Shown: positions 26,554-39,800 of the stretch, piece by piece
Layout: each line of letters opens with the position of its first letter
Numbering within the stretch: the stretch's first letter is position 1
NCBI GenBank assembly: GCA_034440615.1
Contig: JAOTOM010005181.1
Coordinates: forward strand, 62,001 to 126,000
Direction of reading: 5' to 3'
DNA: 64,000 nt
Source: Ashinkailepas kermadecensis
Lineage: Eukaryota > Arthropoda > Thecostraca > Neolepadidae
The notes under the pieces: generated by a model
Databases searched by the model: none
Told to the model about the DNA's origin: nothing
What the model saw: the letters and a program-made list of their open reading frames with translations, nothing else
Translations under genes and position numbers: made by a program

Positions 26554-27731
26554 CACTGGCGGATACAGGGGGGGCATTCCGGCCATGCCCCCCCCAAGCG
26601 CTTCAAAGGGGGGGGCATAGTGTCTTTTGGCCCCCCAAACCAACAAAAGTAAACTGAATTAAAATGCAGTAACCTTTGCTGAGGTTAAAAAATAGCGTTC
26701 CGGGTGAAATAATGTCCAATTTTACAGGTATTTTGTTATAATTGTTTGGAAGCACAATATGGTAGCATAGTAGATTCTGACACATCGAGGGTTCTATGCT
26801 GTTGAAGTTCTGCTTACAGCAAGAGATGACGAAGTCAGCAGTTTCATTATTCCTTCGTCAGATAGGTTCATGAAGTTTGTTTAGCCAGTAACGGGCAAGC
26901 GGACCCAGTGAGCCAGATTTCGAAAGCGGAATTTGAACAGGATGTTTTGTGCGAGTGACCAGTTGAGCCCAGTTGAGCAGCATGTTTCGTATGTTGGTGT
27001 TAGGGTTGCTAAGATGAAGAGACAGGCTACATTGACTGATTTTTTTCAAGAAGAATAGCAAGAGGAGATATGTATTTACACTGGCGGATCCAGGGAGGGG
27101 CCTTTCCGGCCATGGCCCCCCCGAAGCGCTTAAAAGGGGGCCCATAGTGTCTTTTGGCCCCGCCGAAACCAACAGAAGTCAAATAAATTAAAATGCAGTA
27201 ACCTTTGCCGGGGTTAAAAAATAGCGTCTGGATGAAAGAATCTCCAATTTTAAAGGTTTTTTAAACATAATTGTTTGGAAGCCAGTATGGTAGCATAGTA
27301 GATTCTAACACACATCGAGGGTTCCATGCTCTAAGTTCTGCTACAGCAAGAGTTGACAAAATCGGATCCGCCAGTGTGTACACGTGCATGAACGTTGACG
27401 TGGCACAAGACGTTGAACGAGAACGTGATCGTGTTGGTAAACAAGAACAAAAATCCGGTAACATAGAAACGGTGGAGGTAGGCTGGGGCCCCTACACAGG
27501 AAATTATGTTGTCAATTTTGTTTTCTTCAAATGGGCCCCTTTGCCAAATAGTGGTCGAAATCCGGTGCTTTTAACCAAAAATAGCGGGAGAAGGGGCACC
27601 CTCCAAATCCGTTCGACCCCTCCCCTGATGTAATTCCTAGGTACGCCACTGGGGGAGGGGGAGGGGAGGGGCTGACGCCGAAAACCGAAAGTTGCCCCCC
27701 CCCCCAAACCGGTGGGCTAGATCCGCCAGTG
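26554..27731 (+). mobile_element. Nested hAT-type MITE composite with perfect 8-bp TSD
   Basis: The outer ends cactggcggatacagg and gctagatccgccagtg are inverted repeats. They are flanked by the identical 8-mer ggcgctac at 26546-26553 and 27732-27739. Inside are a partial module (26554-26840), a second copy of the same module with both ends (27079-27376) and a third module (27377-27731). So the insertion behaves as one unit that has been invaded by its own relatives. It has no transposase. Confidence 0.8.
27079..27376 (+). mobile_element. Inner MITE module (cactggcggatcc ... ggatccgccagtg)
   Basis: Perfect terminal inverted repeats of 13 bp bound 298 bp of non-coding sequence. Its body (e.g. 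ttaaaaaatagcgt, ggtagcatagtagattct) repeats at 26640-26800 and, reversed, at 25740-25900. Confidence 0.75.
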
Positions 27732-27898
27732 GGCGCTACTGCAATCCGCGCCGCACACCAGCAAAAACTGCTTCTAAAATGGCTGACTAAACGAAACAAG
27801 GACACTAATTACTGCACTCGCTGAATGTTTCGGAAGACGATGTTTCACGCAACCGCGGTGAAACGTACTTTTCAAGCACTTGTCTGTTCAAGCACGTA

Positions 27899-27937
27899 CT
27901 TGTCGCGAGCGTACTTTTCAAGCACGTTCGCGACAAG
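27899..27937. repeat. Inverted repeat (potential hairpin)
   Basis: The arms cttgtcgcgagcgt (27899-27912) and acgttcgcgacaag (27924-27937) pair at 13 of 14 positions around an 11-bp loop. The neighbouring phrase ttcaagcacgt is repeated. No role is apparent. Confidence 0.7.
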
Positions 27938-29462
27938 AACGCGCTTGGAAGTAGCCATGCAGATTGTGGAACACTGGAAGCAGGCTTGTAATTCGAAAAG
28001 TACTTTACAATTCTTGGAAAGGCAAACAAAACGCGGTTATGAATTTGGTATGCTTGATTTGATCCTATCATGCGTGTTTCAGTAGTCGGGTCAAGCACTG
28101 CGTGGGGATACAGCGACTTTGGTGATCCAGGATTGTTACGGTATAAGCCCGGCTTGAGCTACTTTTTGAACTTCGGTGAGTTATTTTAGCCGTTCCCACA
28201 GTGCAATGTGGTATTAGCTGATTGTGTTAGTCCCTGTGAGCGTGTTCCATAATTCCACAAATGTGAGCATTTTTAACAGTGTATAGTAAGTGAGATAGGC
28301 ATACCATTTTGTGGTGGAACGATCTTCGTTCGGCTTTGGTAATGGGATTACTACACTTGCCAGTCATGTCGCGGGAAAGGTGTTATTTAGGTGCAGATCG
28401 CCAATGACCTCCAGTAAATATGTAACTTAAAATTTGCTGAGTTTTTTTAAAATCAATAATGAACGTCGTCCGACCAAACAGACTTGTTTCCACACTTGCC
28501 GAGGGCAAGGTTCAATTCGTGCATGGCAAATATCTGGTTGTAGACTTCCGCGTTGCCGGAGTTAAAATTTGTATTGGAGGCGAGGGTATACAGAGTTTAC
28601 TATGGTGGTGTCGTAGGTGCTGTTGCCCGAGACGCTGGCGTAGCGTAGCTTAAAATGGTCTACTTGTTGTGGGTCAGTAATGTGCTTTCTTCCCAGTCAG
28701 CTGGGGGAAGGGGCCTGATGGTGGGCGTTTCAGGTTTAAGCGCTTCATCAGGTCCCATATTCTGCCGGTAGGGATGAACCTATTGGATTGTGACGCGAAG
28801 GACTGCCAAGAGATTTGGCAAGTCGAGCCGGGATCCCACAAATGTGCGCAAGGAGCCTCAAATAAACACAGCAGTACCCTAAGGGCACAATGGCAAGCTG
28901 AAAATGCACCGGACCCTCAAAGCGCAGTCTCGCAAAAAGCCGGAATCTCGCAGGGCTTTCAAACATTCGTTGCATCCAAAGATACACATCGGGGGTTCTA
29001 AAAAAAAAACATCCCAGAGGCCCTCATTGGGCTTCGGTGCACGAACGGCTAGGACTGTCAATTCGACCTCCAATTCTTGCTGGCATTATTTTCAATGTAC
29101 ACCACATATCTGACCGTCGCACGCCATACCAGTAGCACGCACTATGCAGTAAGTACCCTACACGTTGGTGCACGTGCAGGTGATGTGCATGCCTGTGACT
29201 AGCGATCGTTGCGATCGGTGTGACGATATTCGCTCGGTCCGAAGCTGAAAGCGCAGTCGTCTCGGCAGATTCAGTTCGGTCTGGCCGGATTGTTTCGCTT
29301 GTATCGCGAGACTGCTGCACCGCTGCGAAAGAACTGCCGTCGGATGAGTGGGTCAGACCTTCATCGGATGCCCGCAGTTCCCAATTTGCAAGCGGTTGTA
29401 ACGAAGCTGGTGACGGATCGCGCAGGTTGACACACCGTACGCCGCGGCCAGTCTTCACGAAA
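27938..29462. other. Unassigned stretch
   Basis: No exon, RNA or transposon end recognised. The short ORFs (for example around 28459 and 28774) have no recognisable domain. Confidence 0.3.
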
Positions 29463-29476
29463 TGCGGATATTACTG

Positions 29477-29643
29477 GTTGGTTGGTTGGTTATTGGTTTT
29501 ATGACACGTCGACCGTTGAGTCATGTAGCGTCGCCAATCTCTCACGCCGATTGGTCGCGGGCGAAGAGTAGCGACAGGCGAGACTCGAACCCACAACCTT
29601 TCGATTGTGAGACGAGCATCTTACCCCTAGACCACTCGTCCCC
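29477..29643 (-). mobile_element. tRNA-derived SINE, full length (167 bp)
   Basis: On the minus strand it begins with a tRNA-like head GGGACGAGTGGTCTAGGGG (A box) and has the B box GGTTCGAGTCT. A body follows with ccgattggcgtgag-type sequence, then a stem-loop (GACGC...GTGTC arms), and it ends in aaccaataaccaaccaacc. The flanking 14-mers tgcggatattactg (29463-29476) and tgcgtatattactg (29644-29657) match at 13 of 14 positions, a LINE-type target duplication. The cloverleaf anticodon arm is degenerate, so it is not a tRNA gene. Confidence 0.92.
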
Positions 29644-29657
29644 TGCGTATATTACTG

Positions 29658-30753
29658 AACACAGCTCGTACGTCCGGACTGTGTGACGCGCGTCAACAAC
29701 AAATTAAGCTAAGCAAGTCTTGGACGCTGCGCAGAAATGACCACGTGCGCCATTTTGTGAAATTGATGGGGCGAGGGTGCAAATGAACATTTTGATGGCC
29801 AAAGCTGTCTCGAAAGCCATTTGTATCTGGTGCACGCACGTGCGCTCAGTCCAGCTGGAGTGAAAAGTACCACCCTAGATTCAACTGCCGTCTGCTTCAT
29901 GGGTTAAATCGAGCCAGTTTGCCACGGTCGGCACGGAGTGGAATTGATGTCAGCTAACCGTTGTAGTCATCTGAACGTCTTCCTGACTGTCTTTGGCAGG
30001 CTCATGCCCCTCTTCAACGCATTTGCATTGTGCACTCCCTCCCATACATTGCATATACTAGCACTGGAGCGCGCGGCCAGTTAACGCGCGACGGGCGGCT
30101 CAACAGCCGACATTATTAAAACGTCATACGTTTATTTGCCCAGCCAGCTGACGAAGAACACACAGACGGTAGGGACATCCCACTCACAAGTGACAGTGAA
30201 GCACATAGAGAGAGAGAGGGGCCGAGTCTGGGCGCACACCTCGGCGCGGCGCCACACCGCAAACATGATACACCACACCAATGACTTCATTGATACAATC
30301 AGTCGACATTGACACCGCTCACGGTACGGCGTGTGGTGTACCGGTGTAGGAAAATAGCTGACGCGGCTTTGCAACAAGACAAACGGAAGCAGTTAGATAC
30401 ACGTGCGGACATAATCCGGATAATAAATATATATCTATATATATTCAATCAGTAAGCTGACGATCCGAGTGCGCTGGCACTACATGCAAATGAATTGACT
30501 AAGTTGGCGTGCTCCGGCGCAGATTTTAGCGGGTAGATCATCTGCGTTCTGCTTCTCCTGAACGAAGGAGCCCGGTGAACACAAACATATTTGTACACTT
30601 TTCACGCGCCCGGAATGTGACACAGTTTATAACGCCAAGTTATATATAGCACAATTCAAGCGGCAAACAACGATTATCAACTTGTCTTTGGATCGAGACG
30701 CGGAATACCAGGACCCGCACGGACTTCGCGCACAGTGACAGCCAATCGGGCGT
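29658..30753 (-). other. Probable Rap1GAP 3' UTR and downstream DNA
   Basis: No other gene is visible. The stretch nearest 30753 would be 3' UTR of Rap1GAP. Confidence 0.4.
30131..30136 (-). promoter_or_regulatory. Candidate poly(A) signal of the Rap1GAP gene
   Basis: AATAAA on the minus strand, about 620 bp after the Rap1GAP stop. Position and hexamer are suitable, but no transcript evidence is available. Confidence 0.35.
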
Positions 30754-30888
30754 CTACACCGACGACAGCTGTGCCCCAAAGTCTTTGACCAATGCGCGCA
30801 GTCGGGTGATCTCTCGACTCGCGGTGGTCATGTCTTGCTGCAGCTTCATCTCGTTCGCTTTAAGCTTCTTGATGTCTCGCTGACAGGT
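30754..30888 (-). CDS. RAP1GAP: Rap1GAP terminal exon h (coiled coil)
   Basis: 44 codons plus [22 protein letters not shown] to FGAQLSSV. Heptads continue from exon g. The acceptor is ttcgcag. The length and heptad pattern fit invertebrate Rap1GAPs that end in a coiled coil. Confidence 0.9.
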   Translation of the reverse strand, partial: TCQRDIKKLKANEMKLQQDMTTASREITRLRALVKDFGAQLSSV

Positions 30889-33800
30889 CTGCGAACAAGG
30901 AAAGGTCGCCGAGTGACGAGCGCGCTCCGGACCATCATCACTGCAAAACTTTGGCGAATATTTCAGAGACGTTCGATGTCGAATGCAACGAAACAGTTAA
31001 TCTACCTGCCGACCTGTCATGCAAGCCAGCACAGATTATTCGACTCAAAACCTATGGAAATTCACACACCAAGGCTTATAAAACCTTGTTCGAGAAGTTT
31101 GAAACAACCTAAACCGAAACACAGACTCGACTGTCGCTTGATAAGTGCACTTCTATTTAAGATCGTTATGAAACCTTACAGACCACTGGCCATGCATTGT
31201 AAGCGTACCACATTTTGTCGCAGCAGGTCCAGCTTGTCGCTCTTCAGACCGCTCACTTCTGCCTTGAGCCTTTCCAGTTGCCTGATGAGGTCGCTGGTGG
31301 TGCTGGTGTCGGTATGGTCGTCGGCGCAGAACGAGCACGACAGCCGCTTGTTCTCCGTGGAGCCCATGCTCTCCATTCCAGTGTCCGAGTCGTCATGGTA
31401 ACCGTTGCCTTGGTAACCGGCCGGCTCCAGGTCGACCGAGTTCAGCGACGAGTCGTCACTCTCGGACATGGCAACCCTGAGAGAAAAGAGCACATGAACC
31501 GCTGTATAATTGGTGCGGCGAAACAAACCTGGCAGCATAAATTGGAAAGAAGTCCCAAAGTTCCCATAATTATAAGTGCTCTCCCGGGGAGGACATGGGA
31601 ATGGCAAGCGAGATACAGATACACAACATGTCTTTTCGACAATTGAAAACAACTTTGTAACAGGCAGGTGTTCATGAACGTATCGTCGCGATCTCCATCA
31701 ATATTTGCAACATATTTGTCTTAGTTCCAATGTATTACATATTGGTCCTCGTAACGTAGAAGATGGAGGGGGGAAAAGCCAGCAATTGACATTCACCGAG
31801 GACATGTTATGAATAGGCATCACATGTATTATTAGCTGTGATGCTCTCCAGCATGAGGAAAACTAAACTATGCTGGGGAATGCCCAAAAGAGCATAAGAC
31901 GACACTCCTCTTGACAGTTGTGTTTGTGTCATAGGCGCGCTTGGCACTCCGCAATTTCATCGGCAGTGCAATTGGCGCCTGAAGTGCAACACAGCGTACT
32001 GCCGGCCAGACGGGTCCCTAGCTTTATGTAATAATGTCTCTACCACAAATATCGGGAACTGTGTCGCCCCAAATTGATACCTGGCTGTATGCCGTATCAT
32101 ATGCATGGAAGAAGCAAGGACTCGCTACACACTCGACCCGATCGCACCATCACTATCGCTACATTATACCGATTAATTGATGGTGTCTATCACTACCATC
32201 ACTATCGCTACATTATGTCGATTAATTGATGGTGTCGAATATTGATCGAACCGAAGCGTTGGTACTGGAATAGTGCCAATGATTAGTGCTCTCTCTCTCT
32301 CTCTCTCTCTCTCTCAAGCCATGCCCAGAAGTTGCGATGTTCACGTCACCAATCACCAATCAGCGTGGCGGCCGAGCCGACACCGCATGCACATGTACAA
32401 CTGTGCCAATGATTAGTCCTCTCACCCGTCGTACCCAGAAGATATACCCACATTGTACTTTATTATTAGTATCACGTGACCGAACTCAAGAGCTTCTCCC
32501 ATAAATACGAGGGAATCCCATAAATACGAGGCGAAATGAATCCCCTTGCGTGCCACAAGGGGCGGATGGGGGGGGGGGGCACAGTTACGCTCGATAGATT
32601 ATGTGGGCACTATCTGAAACGCAAATTACGCTCCAGCATACGGCAATTGGAACCGGAGCTACCGCGAACCATGCTGCAGACGGTGCGCGGATTGACTGGG
32701 AGTGCAGTCGGAACTTAATTGATGATGTATACTGGTTGGTTGGTTAATTGAGTTTTAGGGCGCATCGACCAGGTTTGGTCATTTGGCGCCCATGATGATG
32801 TATACTGATCGAACTGAAGTGTTAGCACTGGAACAGTCAATGATTAGTCCTCTCACCCGTCGCACTCAGCAGTTGCGATGTTCGCATCAACAATCACCAC
32901 GTAGATTCGCCACACGCGCGCAAGACAACAGCCGGCGGTCTCACCTCTCGGTGCGGTGCGGCACGGCGTCCGGGCTGGACGAGGCCGAGCTGCGGTAGCT
33001 GGACGGCTGGCTGGATACCGAGCTGAGTGTGTCGCGGCCGGACACACCCGACGAGCTGCGCTTGGTTACCGGCTTGTGCGGCCGGAACACCAAAGCGCCG
33101 TCCGCCGCCGGACTGGCCGCCGCTCGCTTGCGGTCGTCCGGCTGGCTCTTGGAGCGCGACGTCAGCGCCTTGCGCACAGTGCTCAGGATTCCGGAGGACT
33201 CGCGCGGCAGCTCGGCGCCGGCCGGCGCCGCCTGCAGGCCGCAGAACTGCAGGCTGCGCGCGCGCAGCTCGTCCACTAGATTGGACAGTAGAGAGGTGCG
33301 CGTTCGCATCTGCGGAAGGCGTCGATAGTCAGGTGCTGGTCGGAAAGCGCGAGCTAGCTGGCCGCAGCGGAGATAATATGCCGCATAGCATTTCGCAGAA
33401 CCACGCAAGCAGTACAGTGTAGACCAACTACCTGGCACGCCACGCGGCTCCTTATAAAAATACAGAATTTCCTTATATGGTTTTCCTTATATAGGCAACC
33501 ATGAACCAGGAACCAGGTACCATCAACAGGAAACCAACTACCTGTAAAACACGCCGTCACACAATCACGCTACTCTGTGCCTAGTCGTGTGCAACAAGTA
33601 ATCTCAAGTTGCAAGGAGTAGCAAGTGCGGATAATCGGAAGCCAGGTTCCTGTGCTTCCGTTCTGAACGTGCGCAGAGCAGTGGTCACGTTTGCCGCTGA
33701 GACAAGCGGAGTGTTGAGGTATGTGCAGACATCGGAACCATCAGCATTAGCGACAGAATTCTCGTTGTTATCGGGGTTTAGGGGCGCACCAACTGCCTAG

Positions 33801-36800
33801 GTTATACAGCGCCCAAGCGACAGAATTATCAGAGCATGCTTGAACCTACCGGCCGGACCTGGTGATCACGACGTGGCGTAGACAAGTCTAATTCAGATCA
33901 TTCCAGATCAATCGTGGTGAAGCCAGCTAAATCAGCTCGCCTGAAGTTTTACCTGATCTGGGAGATCTGGGAGAACCCAGGCCATGTGCGTGATGACAAA
34001 AGCTATACAAACGATATCTTAGGAAGTTCCTGCATGACTAAGATGGCGCACGTAAACTTATACTCCACGGCAGCATGGCGACAGTCGCATAAGGAAAACG
34101 CTCCGCTGCTGAACTGACACTGATCCCGACCTCGAAGGCGGATGGCCTAAGGAAACCCAATTTTTAATCTGCGTAGGTAGTGATAGTGAGTTGTGAGGTT
34201 TGCCGGACTACAGAGGCCATGTCCGCCGCGTAGTTCCTGGCTACTGACAGTGCAAAAGTAAACTAGGCATAAATTAAGTAGTGCGTATATTCTAGTCTAA
34301 ACTGCACACAGAAACTGTCCACGCTGCTTCATTCTGGAAACGTTGCGAATAGCATGGAGTGAGGAGAATTCGCTTACCCACCGTGCATGCGAGATAAGTT
34401 GTGTTGCATCCTGATTCAACATTCCGGAGGAAATTGTTCTGAACAAATGAGCGTCACCCAGAGTGATATTTCCAAGAAAGGAACCAAGAGTGGTTTGACC
34501 AGCAAGCTGGAATGAGCTGGTCCGACATAAAGAGCACATTGGACGCGAATGACCGCCCCTGCTTACCTCCAGTTTGGCGAACTTCTCCGCCTTATAGGAG
34601 GCGTTCTCCGCGTTGATGAGTTTGGTGAGGAGGAACTCGCGAAATGCAGGTCCCTTCTTGAACAAGGCCGGACTGGGCAGCGTCGGACCGAAGAAGGGCA
34701 CGTCGTTTCTTGCACACACGCTCACCTTGTACCTGACGGGCATCAATGCGTTTAGCCATGACGTTATTCAGGGCAAGTACGGGAATCAATCAGATCAAGT
34801 GGCGCACCACTATACAGAGCTTTATATAATCGGATACGATGAGTGGCCGCAGCTCTCAGTGAAATCGACGGTAAAACACCTATGGAAGTAACGCATCTGA
34901 GATGATGCCTCTCAATTGGGGATGGATACGTTCGGGGCTTTCAAGGGGGTGGAGGTGTGGATGAAGACATTGGAAGATGAACACAAAGAACGGCACCATA
35001 CGTACTTCGTGCTGTTTTATGGGGAGGGGAAATATGTACATGTCTCAGCCACGTAAAGCGGATGTGCCATATGGAGAAGGCCAACACTGCTCTTGAATGA
35101 AAAGACCAAGATTGGTATACCCTCTAGCTTTGACTCCTTCGATGCATTTGATCCACCTGAACACCAGACCGCCGTCACCCCTCCACCACTCCCCTATCGT
35201 TCACAGCTATGGCATCATCGCAATGGGCATACTCTGGATGAAATACGAAGGATCACCGCTGACCATGTCCAGGCATGAGCATTACTTCCGAGCGACCTCC
35301 ATTTCCATTTGTGACGAACAAAAGTAGAGTAAAGTAGAGTAAAGTAGAGTAAAGCGAGGACAACGCACTGATCGCAGCATTCATTTGTGAAGTATTAATT
35401 GCGAAGGATCCTTGTCGCCTTCGTGCCATTCGGTGGGTTGGGGAAAACCGGTGTTCAACGGAGTTTGTCAGTTCTGGTTCGCACGTCCGCAGTCGAAGGT
35501 GCTTATCGTACGTCGCTAGAATCATTCAAACCAACCTAATGATACATGAAAACAAGAAGTCCATATTCAAGTTCAATTCAATTGCACCAATTGACTAAAA
35601 TAATGTGAACAAGAGCAGGGAAGCAGAAAAATGACAGCATTGCCACCGATAGACTAGCCTGTAGCCTGTAGCGTGCGCCCCATCCGTTACACGGCAGCAG
35701 AAACGAAGTGATCCCGACAGTGGCATGCACTCACCTGGTGTTGTTGGTGCACGGGTCCAGCACCTGGACGACTATGTACGCGTGCAGGAAGTGGGAGGCG
35801 ATCATCTCCGGCGCGAAAGGCGTGTTCGACTCTTGAAAAATGATGGCGACAATGTCGTTCCCTGGAGCAAGCAGGCGGCGGTCAATGGCACGGCCAATAC
35901 TGCGGGGCCGACTGTCATCGTCTGCACGCAACTGGCGCGGCCGACGCCACTCTCCAGACCGCCACCCCTGTCACCAGCTCTGCTCTTGGTCCAGGCGGAT
36001 GTGTTCGTGCGGCTCCGAGGACTGAGCGAGGACTGAGCGAGGACTGAGCAAGGACTGAGGGAGGACTGGCCGGGGGCACCGTAGTGAAAGAACAAGAGTG
36101 GACCGTTAGTTCTTCAGGTAAGTTTCTGATATTAGAGGGCTAGGTCGCTTGTTTTCAGTTGTTTGTACTGTGTAACCTAAGTTACGTAATTTAATTTGCC
36201 TTTTGACACCTTTGTTCCCTTACCTCAACTATAATTATCCTTCTGCTGTACATTGTCTATCTTGTGTGTTCTTTTACCACGCATTCAACTGCCAGATCAG
36301 ATGGCGTCGCCAATATCTCACGCCGATCGGTCGCGGGCGGACTCTATGATCCCACCGGTTGTGGGATTCGATCCAGTGATCTTAAGATCGTAAGATTAAG
36401 AGCCCAACGCCACATCGACTGAACTACCGCGACCCCATTGTTTGCGTTAATTATCTTAACTCATTGGAGGACCTGTGTGAGTGGCACTCGGGGTGTTGGT
36501 GTGGACCCTTTTTACCGATTGCTTTCTGCAGATTGCTAAGTTTTTGCTGTAGGCTTCACCGATTGCTGTAGGCTTCACTACAGCGTTAAAATAATGGTTT
36601 TTCGTTAGGTGTGAGATGTCGAAACGAGCACCGTAGGATGTCGAAATTTGCCACGGGCTTAGTGTCATTTAAAACGTCATTGATGTCTTTAAGACTCAAA
36701 TGTTAGCTAATGGCATACTAATGACTGTAATTTTATCATTTGTTTTGAGATTCATAATTTAGGAAGAGCTATGTTCTGGATAGCGAGAAAAATACCTATG

Positions 36801-39800
36801 CTATAAACTAGAATTGTATACCACATCACATTATAGTTAATCCCTTTACCTGAAATTGCATTGCTAAATGTTTCTGTATTTCCCCTGCAGAGAGCATCAG
36901 CATGATACTTATGAACGAGATACTGTTAGATGTAATTGCATTGCTTATGAAGAAGATTCATAAACACGCATCGCGAAGTAGGATGTCGATAATTCTTCGA
37001 GAAGGATGTCGATTGAGTGTTCAGAAAGTGGTATATTCCATCCTATCTCACGAATAATTTATCACTGCTTCACTAGGGTTATCAATATCATACGATGATC
37101 TTTCCTTGATGATTATAAAATACAGCTCAAAATTACTTCGACCTTGGTGTATATTTATGTACAACCCTCCGTCAGACCACAAAACAATTAATCACATATA
37201 TCGGACGAATTATCACCGCCATACATTATTATCTGTCATGTCAGGTCTTGCTAAGCATAGGCTTTCCCATTCCGGAGACGCCTTAGATAGTACTACGTAC
37301 GAGACAAACATTTATGCACATTTGCTTACATTGTTAACACACGACGGTACCTGCTGCCAAAAAACCGCCAATATGAAATGTCGAAATTAATGTTCCTCAC
37401 CAGAGCGCTAAACAATTCACTAGGCTAATATCAAGTTATCTTAATCCTTTCTGGTTTTTAGTACTGCCTTTGGAATGAAGGGATTTCAATCCAATTCATA
37501 TCCAAGGGCCCACTGAGGGCTCAACTGAAGGTCCCATGTCCATCCACAGGAGCCCATGAGCTTCTGAGTGGCCAGAGGGGGCTCACACAAGGTTCCCTCG
37601 AGGGATCAGAGGGCACACGAAGCATCGAGAGCCAAACTGAAGGCCCTGAGTGGCCAAAGGGTCTTGGCGGCATTTGGAGGCCTGCGAGTGGCCAGAGGCC
37701 TCTCTATGCACTTTTTCAGTGACAAAATAGGGGCCCTGACTAACCACAAGTGCCCTCTGACCAAGTTCATTGGCCATGGGAGGCTCCTAGAGGGGCTCCC
37801 TGAGGGCCAGCTGAAAGGCTTCCTGAGCAGCCGGGGACTCCTGAGGATATGAGGACTCATAAACAGCCTCTGGCCCCTGATTCACTAGAGGAGGCTCCTA
37901 CTGGGGCTGTCCTGAGGGGCCAGACTGAAGGCCTCCTGAGCAGCGAGAGGGCCCGCTGAGGGCCCAGCGAACAGATGCCATTTAGCAAAAAAAAAGCCCC
38001 TGATTGGCCAAAGAGGCTTCCTTGGCGGCAGTTAGGGGCCCATGGGTTCCTGAGCAGCCACATGGGTTCCTGAGGGCCCCTCAGTGATAAGAGCCCTAGA
38101 CAGCCAGATTGGCCCGGAAGGCCCGTGAACAGCAACAGGGCACCAGGGCGTCCTTGAGCGGCGAGAGGAGGATCTTGCACGGGCTCCCCGGAGGGATCAC
38201 AGGGTTCCCTGCATGGCCCCGAGGGCCAGACTGAAGGCCCCTGAGCAGCTGAAGAGCCTCACGAGCGGAGGGACAAATTGTCTGCCAGGTGCCGCTCAGG
38301 TGCCCCTACGGGCACTCATTGTCTTCCGTGATGGTCGCCTTACAGCCCTGACCTTGATGCTCGGGGACGTTCTGGCTGTTCCTAGGATTTCTTGGTCGCT
38401 CACCATTAGGAGCCCTCCAGGCTGCTTAGGATCCCCTTCGACTGTTCTGGGAACCTATGACTTATCACGGACCCTCCTAGGCGCTTGTCAGCTCAGGAAC
38501 TCTATCTGAAAAGGGGGCCCTTTGGCTACTCACGGGCCACTCCGCAAGGCCCGTGTATTACAAACTTGTGTTTACCTATGTGTCGCTTCCTCTGCAGCTG
38601 CTGCGAGTCGTTCTCCGTGTAGGGCAGCAGAGTGGAGACGTGCATCATCACTTCTCGGTCCTTGAACGTATCGTACACGGTCTCCTCTCCGGTTTGACCG
38701 TGCTGCGTGTCGAGGCCGCCACGGTACCTGGCGGCGACGAAAGGCAGGCGATGCGTCAGCAACACAGCTCGGCCGCCGGGTGACCGGCGCGGACGGAAGT
38801 CGCTCGTCTTCGCCGACACATGGTCCAAAGTTATGCGGCGGCGGCGGGGGAGGATGCCGGCGAAAGTTCATGGAGCGGACGCGTAGGCTGGGACAACTTC
38901 CGATCCTTCACCGTGCAACCGGTGAGAACCGACCAACTGCACGTGCAACAACCCGCTCTTGAAAGCGGCCACTTTCGACCATAACAGTAAAACACAGGAT
39001 GAAAGACTAAATAATGTTCGAGAGCGAAGCATAAACAAATAATATAAAAACACTGTATCGCAAGCAAATATCCAGAACACCGAGTGCATCCAATTATATA
39101 ATGAAAAACAGTAATAACACGAAATTAATAAGTTCGCCAATGTGATAATATATAACATATTATACCCAACAGCATATTACGACATCGCCAGGGACAACTT
39201 CTCTTTGGTACGAGTCACCTCAACGGGGCTAACACCACCCCCATTACCCCACCGGACCTCAGTACTCAGCAGCGGGCTTCAAGTCGTCGAAGCGGAGCCC
39301 ACACATGACCCCAATAGAGCCCGGACCGTCTCGGCCGACACCACATCCAGAGCCCACACATGACCCCAATAGAGCCAGGACCGTCTCGGCCGACACCACA
39401 TCCAGCAGCGCCCAGGGGCGCGCCCAGAAATTATCATGCCCAGGAATTCACCCCCTTGTGTCCGCCACTGGCAGCACACCACTCACCCCTTGTGATCCTT
39501 GAGCGGGATGCGCTGGCCGAGCATGTCGAGGAACTCGTCCATGGCCTGACTGTGGCTGCGGTTGCCGAACAGCTCCTCCTCACGCGTCTGGCCGTGTCGC
39601 TGGTAGATGACGCCGAACTTGAAGTGGTTGACTAGCACATGTTCGTCGTAGGCCAGCAGCAGGTCGGAGGTGCCCGGCGCCAACACCGGCTCCAGACGGT
39701 CCACAGTCAGCTCGTCATTCAGCAGCTGAAACAACGTGCGTATGCGTTAGCTGGCCTGTTAAACTGGTTACTTAGCAGCTAAGTATCTAATTGGTGAGCA

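Noticed and set aside
29580..29643. tRNA gene (A and B boxes present)
   Set aside because: The anticodon stem does not pair and there is no acceptor-stem partner. The segment is the head of a SINE with a TSD. The same applies at 57490-57546, 63580-63640 and 36330-36437.
32956..33422. Plus-strand Arg/Ala-rich ORFs of 99-131 codons
   Set aside because: Antisense shadows of the GC-rich Rap1GAP exon f.
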